64,000 nucleotides of DNA from Sphingosinicella sp. LHD-64 (lineage in GTDB: Bacteria > Pseudomonadota > Alphaproteobacteria > Sphingomonadales > Sphingomonadaceae): positions 124,001 through 188,000 of the forward strand of contig NZ_JAVIFV010000004.1 of the NCBI RefSeq assembly GCF_031157375.1, in the 5' to 3' direction. The position numbers and the translations under genes are program-made. Shown here piece after piece: positions 60,055-64,000 of the stretch (its first letter is position 1; each line of letters starts with the position of its first letter). The notes under the pieces were generated by a model. That model did not search any database, was not told where the DNA came from, and worked only from the letters and a program-made list of their open reading frames with translations.

Positions 60055-62630
60055 TGCCGCGACACCGCGATCCCGACGAACCGGCCGACCGCCGACTGGT
60101 TGGTCGAATCGAAGGGCGGTGCGGCCGGGTCGGCGTTGCGGATGCGGTCGGGCTGTTCGTTGAGCAGATTGAGCGCGGTGAGCCGGATCTCCAGACCCTC
60201 GAGCGGCCCGCGTGCGGCCGTCAGCCGGATCCGGGCCACCGCGTCGAGGGTCACGAAGGCGCCGACCTCTTCGAACGGCCGGGAGCGGTCGTCGCGCGTG
60301 CCGCCGACATAGCTCAGGGCCCCGCTGAGGCTGACATTGGCATGCTGCCAGCTTGCCCCGGCGCGCGCCCGCACATGGGGCGGGTTGAAGATGCGCCCGG
60401 CCCGTTCGACGATCGGCTGGCCGGCGCTGAGCTGCCGGTCGCTGGCGAGATAGCTCCCCGCCAGGCTGAGCGTCAGGCTGTCTTCCGGGCCGAAGTCGCG
60501 GCGATAGTCGGCCAGGACGTCCACCCCGCGGGCCCGCTCGCGCGCGGCGTTGCGCAGCGAGGCGTCGACGATCGCGACCACCCGGGCCGGGTCGAACGGC
60601 GCGCTGGTCAGGTTCTCGAGCGGCAGCGGCAACGATGCCACCAGTGCCGCCACCTCGGCGGATGGCGGGTTGAAGCGGATCAGCTCGCGGTAGATCGGGT
60701 TGGCCAGGGCGCTGAACAGGCCGGAAAGCGGCTCGGCGACCCGGTCGCGATAGCGGATGTCGAACCAGCTGGCCTGGAGCCGCAGCCCTGCCAGGACGCG
60801 CGGCCGCAGCTCGAGGGTCGCCGTCCAGGTCGTCGCGCGCTCGGAGGTGAGGTCGGGATTGCCGCCGTCCAGCACCAGCACGGTCGCGCCCGGCGGCAGC
60901 GCCGGCACCGGCGACGGCGTGAACTGGCTGCCGTCGAACAGCGAGGCGCCGCGCAGCTGGTTCACCTGGAACAAGGTCGGGACCTTGAACGCGCGGCCCC
61001 AGCTCGCCCGGATGGTGACGTCGCGGTGCGGGTCGTAGACGAGCCCCAATTTGGGAGTCGTGACCGCGTCGATCCCCTGATAGCGCTCGTAGCGCAGTGC
61101 CGCGCTCAGCCGCAGCCGCTCGACCAGCGGCAGCCTGTTTGCTTCGCCGACCAGCGGCACCGAGAGCTCGCCATAGGCGAAGCGGATGTCGCGCGCCTCG
61201 GTGAAGCTGCGCGTCGCGGTGGTGACGTCGAGCGAGACCCGCCGCGCCCCGCCGCCGATCGCCAGCCGGGCGGCGCCGCCGGGCGCGCGGAACAGCGGTC
61301 CCTCGGCCGCGACCTCGGCCGTCTGGAGCGTATTTTCATAGATGACGCGGCCGGGCGTCTCGACCCCGCCGAAGAAGAAGCGCGTGCGCAGCTCCGACCG
61401 GCTGGTGCCCTGGGTCGCGCTGACCCGCCCCTCCCAGCGCGACGGCAGGGCGACGCGCAGGCTCGGGGTGATCGAATAGGTGGCGACGCGGGGCCGGTTG
61501 ATCAGGCCGTTTTCGAACACGTCGGTGTCGGTGAAGAACACGTTGGTCTTCCTGGACCGGCGCAAGCTCGCCTGCGCGTCGAACTCGAACGTGATCCTCT
61601 CGGTCAGCCGCAGATGGCCGGCCAGCGCCGCGCTCGCCTGACTTTGGCGCGGCAGGATCGTCGCCGAATCGTCGAGCCCCCTTGTGTAGGTGCGCTGCGG
61701 TGCGAGGATCGCGCTCGACCGGTTATAGTCCACCGCCGCCATCACGCCGCCGGACGACCAGCGCGTGCCGGCGACCGCGCTATATTGCTGCTGGACGTTG
61801 CCGCCGTCGGTCGCGGCGCCGAACCGGGCGCTGGTAAGGACGCCGTCGAAATCGCGCCGCAGGATGATGTTGGCGACCCCGGCCACCGCGTCCGAGCCAT
61901 AGAGGGCCGACGCGCTGTCGGCGATCACCTCGATCCGCTCGACCGCGGCCAGCGGTATCGCCGAAATGTCCATGCCCTGGTTCGCCGCATCATAAGCGAC
62001 GCGGTGCCCGTTGATCAGGGTGAGCGTCGCGTCGGGGCCGAGGCCGCGCAGGTTCAGCGTCGTCGAATTGTTGACATTGCTCTGGCCGCCCTGGCCGGAG
62101 CCGACCACGCCGGGATTCTGGCCGCCGGTGAAATTCTGCGGCAGCATCCGCGCGAAGCCGCCGAGGTCGGCGACGCCGGCCTCCGCCAGCGCCTCGCGCG
62201 TCGAGACGATCACCGGCGAGGCGCTCGCGCCGCCGCGAATACGCGTGCCGGTGATGGTGATGGCGCCGTCGGGGGCGCTGGCGGGGGCGGGGTCGCGCGC
62301 CGCATCGGCGCCGACGCGGATCAATGTCGCGCCGCCCCGCTGCTCGGCGACGAGGCCGCTGCCGGCGAGGACGGCGCGCAGCGCCTGGGCGAGCGTGAAC
62401 CGGCCGGTCAGGGCCGGCGCCCGGCGCCCGGCCACCGCCTCGGCCGGAAACAGGATGTCCGGGCCGGTGCGGCGCGCGATTGCGCGCAGCGTATCGCCGA
62501 GGTCCTGCGCCGGCAGGTCGTAGGCGAGCACCGTCTCGCGCTGCGCCGCGACCGGCGGCGCGGCGATGCCCGTCGCGACCGCGGCGGCGGCCAGGCAGGT
62601 GGCGCGCAGCGCCCCTTTGGAAAATGTCAT
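60048..62630 (-). CDS. Lasso-cluster TonB-dependent receptor with STN domain
   Basis: An 860-residue receptor from ATG 62630 (AGGAGGGG before it). Signal peptide, STN domain (VLAYDLPAQDLGDTLRAIAR ... TLIRVG), TonB-box-like ITITGTRIR, plug (IEVIADSASALYGSDAVAG) and barrel ending in GRFVGIAVSRQW. The STN part should signal to the FecR/FecI pair upstream. In related clusters the receptor imports the mature lasso peptide for cleavage by the isopeptidase. Confidence 0.93.
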   Translation of the reverse strand: MTFSKGALRATCLAAAAVATGIAAPPVAAQRETVLAYDLPAQDLGDTLRAIARRTGPDILFPAEAVAGRRAPALTGRFTLAQALRAVLAGSGLVAEQRGGATLIRVGADAARDPAPASAPDGAITITGTRIRGGASASPVIVSTREALAEAGVADLGGFARMLPQNFTGGQNPGVVGSGQGGQSNVNNSTTLNLRGLGPDATLTLINGHRVAYDAANQGMDISAIPLAAVERIEVIADSASALYGSDAVAGVANIILRRDFDGVLTSARFGAATDGGNVQQQYSAVAGTRWSSGGVMAAVDYNRSSAILAPQRTYTRGLDDSATILPRQSQASAALAGHLRLTERITFEFDAQASLRRSRKTNVFFTDTDVFENGLINRPRVATYSITPSLRVALPSRWEGRVSATQGTSRSELRTRFFFGGVETPGRVIYENTLQTAEVAAEGPLFRAPGGAARLAIGGGARRVSLDVTTATRSFTEARDIRFAYGELSVPLVGEANRLPLVERLRLSAALRYERYQGIDAVTTPKLGLVYDPHRDVTIRASWGRAFKVPTLFQVNQLRGASLFDGSQFTPSPVPALPPGATVLVLDGGNPDLTSERATTWTATLELRPRVLAGLRLQASWFDIRYRDRVAEPLSGLFSALANPIYRELIRFNPPSAEVAALVASLPLPLENLTSAPFDPARVVAIVDASLRNAARERARGVDVLADYRRDFGPEDSLTLSLAGSYLASDRQLSAGQPIVERAGRIFNPPHVRARAGASWQHANVSLSGALSYVGGTRDDRSRPFEEVGAFVTLDAVARIRLTAARGPLEGLEIRLTALNLLNEQPDRIRNADPAAPPFDSTNQSAVGRFVGIAVSRQW

Positions 62631-62728
62631 GATCACCCCTCCTCGCCGGCGCGGATGTGGCCGGCTTGCGGAAGGGCTTGACGGCGCAAATGCCGAACTA
62701 CGGGGTGCGCGCCGCGAAAATTTTCGCC

Positions 62729-63724
62729 TCAGCGCCGGCGCAGCACCAGCACCTGTGGATCGCCGCGATCGACGGCGAGGTCGAACAGGGACGCGAGCCG
62801 GTCGGCGAGGAGCGCGCTGTCGTCGATGCGAAACCGGCCCGAGACGCGCCTCTGGCCGATCGCCGCGTCCGTGAGCCGGATCGGCCGCGCCGCGCTGCGA
62901 TTGGCCTCGGCCACGAGTTCGGCGAGGGTCACCGCGTCATAGTCGCGGGTGGCCGGTCCGCTCGATGCTTCCGGGGTCGGCGGCGTCGCGCGCGGGGGAT
63001 CTGACGCGGTCGCCGGGTCCGCCGCGAACGCGACCGCTTCGCCCGGCGCCAGCCGCCGGACCGCCCGACCCTGGCCAGGATCGGGTGCGGGGAGGGCGAC
63101 GTCGATCGCCCCTTCGAACAGGCGGACCTCGACGCGCCGGCCGCGCAGCGCGACCTCGAAGACCGTGCCGCGCGCCGTCACCCAGCCGGTGCCGGCGCGC
63201 ACGACGAAGGGCTGCGGCCCGCGCGCGACCTCGAACCGCGCGGCGCCGCGCGCGAGGCGCAGCCGGCGACGCTGGGCCTCCATGTCGACCTCGAGGAGGG
63301 TGTCGCCATCGAGCCGGACCCGCGAGCCGTCGGGCAATCGCATCGTGCGCGTCTCGCCGGCCCTTGTGGCGAGCTGCCGCGTGCCGCTCGCGGCGATCGT
63401 CCCGCCGGGCGCGATCGTGCGCGCCGCGAACCAGCCCAGCGCGAGGGTCAGGCCGAGCGCGCACAGCACGGCCGCGGCGACCAGCGCCCGGTGTCGTTGC
63501 GGGGCCGCCGCCGGCGCGGGCGCGTCGGCGAGCAGCTTGCCCAGGGCGAAAATCTCGGCGGCGCGGTTATAGGCGCGCCGGTGCGCCGCGCCGCGCGCCA
63601 GCCAGGCCTCGAACGCGGCGCGATTGGCCTCGGCCTTGGGCCCGCGCATCCGGGCGAACCAGTCGGCCGCTTCGCGGGTCAGCGGGTCGTCCGGCATGGT
63701 CGGCGATGCGGTGGGTTCGTTCAT
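62729..63724 (-). CDS. FecR-family regulator of the lasso cluster
   Basis: A 331-residue protein from ATG 63724, overlapping the sigma gene (ATGA). Cytoplasmic N-terminus (LTREAADWFARMRGPKAEAN RAAFEAWL), one helix (ALVAAAVLCALGLTLALGW), periplasmic FecR domain (TRQLATRAGETRTMRLPDGS) and a C-terminal STN-like part (LAELVAEANRSAARPIRLTD). It relays receptor occupancy to the sigma factor. Confidence 0.92.
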   Translation of the reverse strand: MNEPTASPTMPDDPLTREAADWFARMRGPKAEANRAAFEAWLARGAAHRRAYNRAAEIFALGKLLADAPAPAAAPQRHRALVAAAVLCALGLTLALGWFAARTIAPGGTIAASGTRQLATRAGETRTMRLPDGSRVRLDGDTLLEVDMEAQRRRLRLARGAARFEVARGPQPFVVRAGTGWVTARGTVFEVALRGRRVEVRLFEGAIDVALPAPDPGQGRAVRRLAPGEAVAFAADPATASDPPRATPPTPEASSGPATRDYDAVTLAELVAEANRSAARPIRLTDAAIGQRRVSGRFRIDDSALLADRLASLFDLAVDRGDPQVLVLRRR

Positions 63725-64000
63725 GCCTCGTCCAACCCCTTGCCGATCCGCACGATCGCCTCGGCGACATGCCATTCGACCGTGCGCACGCTGATCCCGA
63801 GCCGCTGCGCGATCGCCTTGTAGCTCAGCTCCTCGACCCGGTGGAGGGTGAACACCTCGCGCGTGCGCGGCGGCAGCGCGGCCACCGCCGCGCGATAGCG
63901 CGTCCGCATCTGGTCGAGCTCGATCCCGTCCGCCTGGGTCGGCCGCACCGCGATCTCGGCCTCCACGTCGATCGGCAGGTGGGGCGCGCTGCGCCCGCGC
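63721..64000 (-). CDS. FecI-type ECF sigma factor, 5'-partial
   Basis: The frame is open to the window edge, so only the C-terminal 92 codons are seen. Region 4 is clear: LPPRTREVFTLHRVEELSYK AIAQRLGISVRTVEWHVAEA. The GTG at 63966 is internal and not the start. It heads the minus-strand FecI-FecR-receptor-isopeptidase operon. Confidence 0.88.
   Translation of the reverse strand, partial: RGRSAPHLPIDVEAEIAVRPTQADGIELDQMRTRYRAAVAALPPRTREVFTLHRVEELSYKAIAQRLGISVRTVEWHVAEAIVRIGKGLDEA

Noticed and set aside
1-64000. CRISPR array, rRNA, complete tRNA or insertion sequence
   Set aside because: I found no regular spaced repeats, no rRNA motifs, no full cloverleaf beyond the 3' fragment at 12874, and no transposase with terminal repeats.

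Overview
The window reads as a chromosomal accessory region of a high-GC alphaproteobacterium of the Sphingomonadaceae type. The grounds are the many TonB-dependent receptors, FecI/FecR-type signalling, a proteobacterial lasso-peptide cluster with an AtxE2-type isopeptidase, and the overall gene style. Species is inferred from gene content only.

Layout. 1-2878: 3' part of a large autotransporter. 3055-3528: broken tyrosine recombinase. 3812-12377 (minus): one tightly packed run in the order FecI sigma, FecR, STN-type TonB receptor, DUF2334 deacetylase-like protein, glycosyltransferase, flippase-like membrane protein, DUF2141 protein, glycosyltransferase. 12874-12911: tRNA 3'-end fragment beside an intact P4-type integrase (13069-14385), which looks like the left edge of a genomic island. 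15909-19695: copper export block (DUF4396, CopZ-like chaperone, CopA P-type ATPase, CueR) with a textbook MerR-type promoter. 19789-26190: amino-acid ABC transporter with a fused double permease, a MetC-like lyase inside the operon and a divergent LysR. 26214-28724: TonB receptor. 28950-54973: a large metal/copper region with DUF411, a frameshifted DUF4198 gene, CusF, CusCBA, two CnrYXH-like sigma modules in inverted orientation, HutC-type GntR, PepSY pair and TonB receptor, CopA/CopB/DUF2231, and a fused epimerase-membrane protein. 55382-64000: a complete lasso-peptide system, with precursor, B and C genes on plus and isopeptidase, TonB receptor, FecR and FecI facing them on minus.

The most interesting signal not explained by single genes is a repeated promoter architecture, GAGGG(C/G)-15 nt-CGTAT(A/T/C), found at eight intergenic places with exactly the same spacing. 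They lie upstream of DUF411, a secreted His/Tyr-rich protein, the PepSY-linked TonB receptor, the second cnrYXH module itself, an NTF2-like secreted protein, copA, the epimerase operon, and (plus strand) the stretch leading into the lasso operon. I infer that this is the regulon of the CnrH-like ECF sigma factor encoded at 44960-45538. The lasso precursor gene (43 codons, 55382-55513) is the other main find: leader of 21 residues with Thr at -2 and a 22-residue core starting Gly-Gly.
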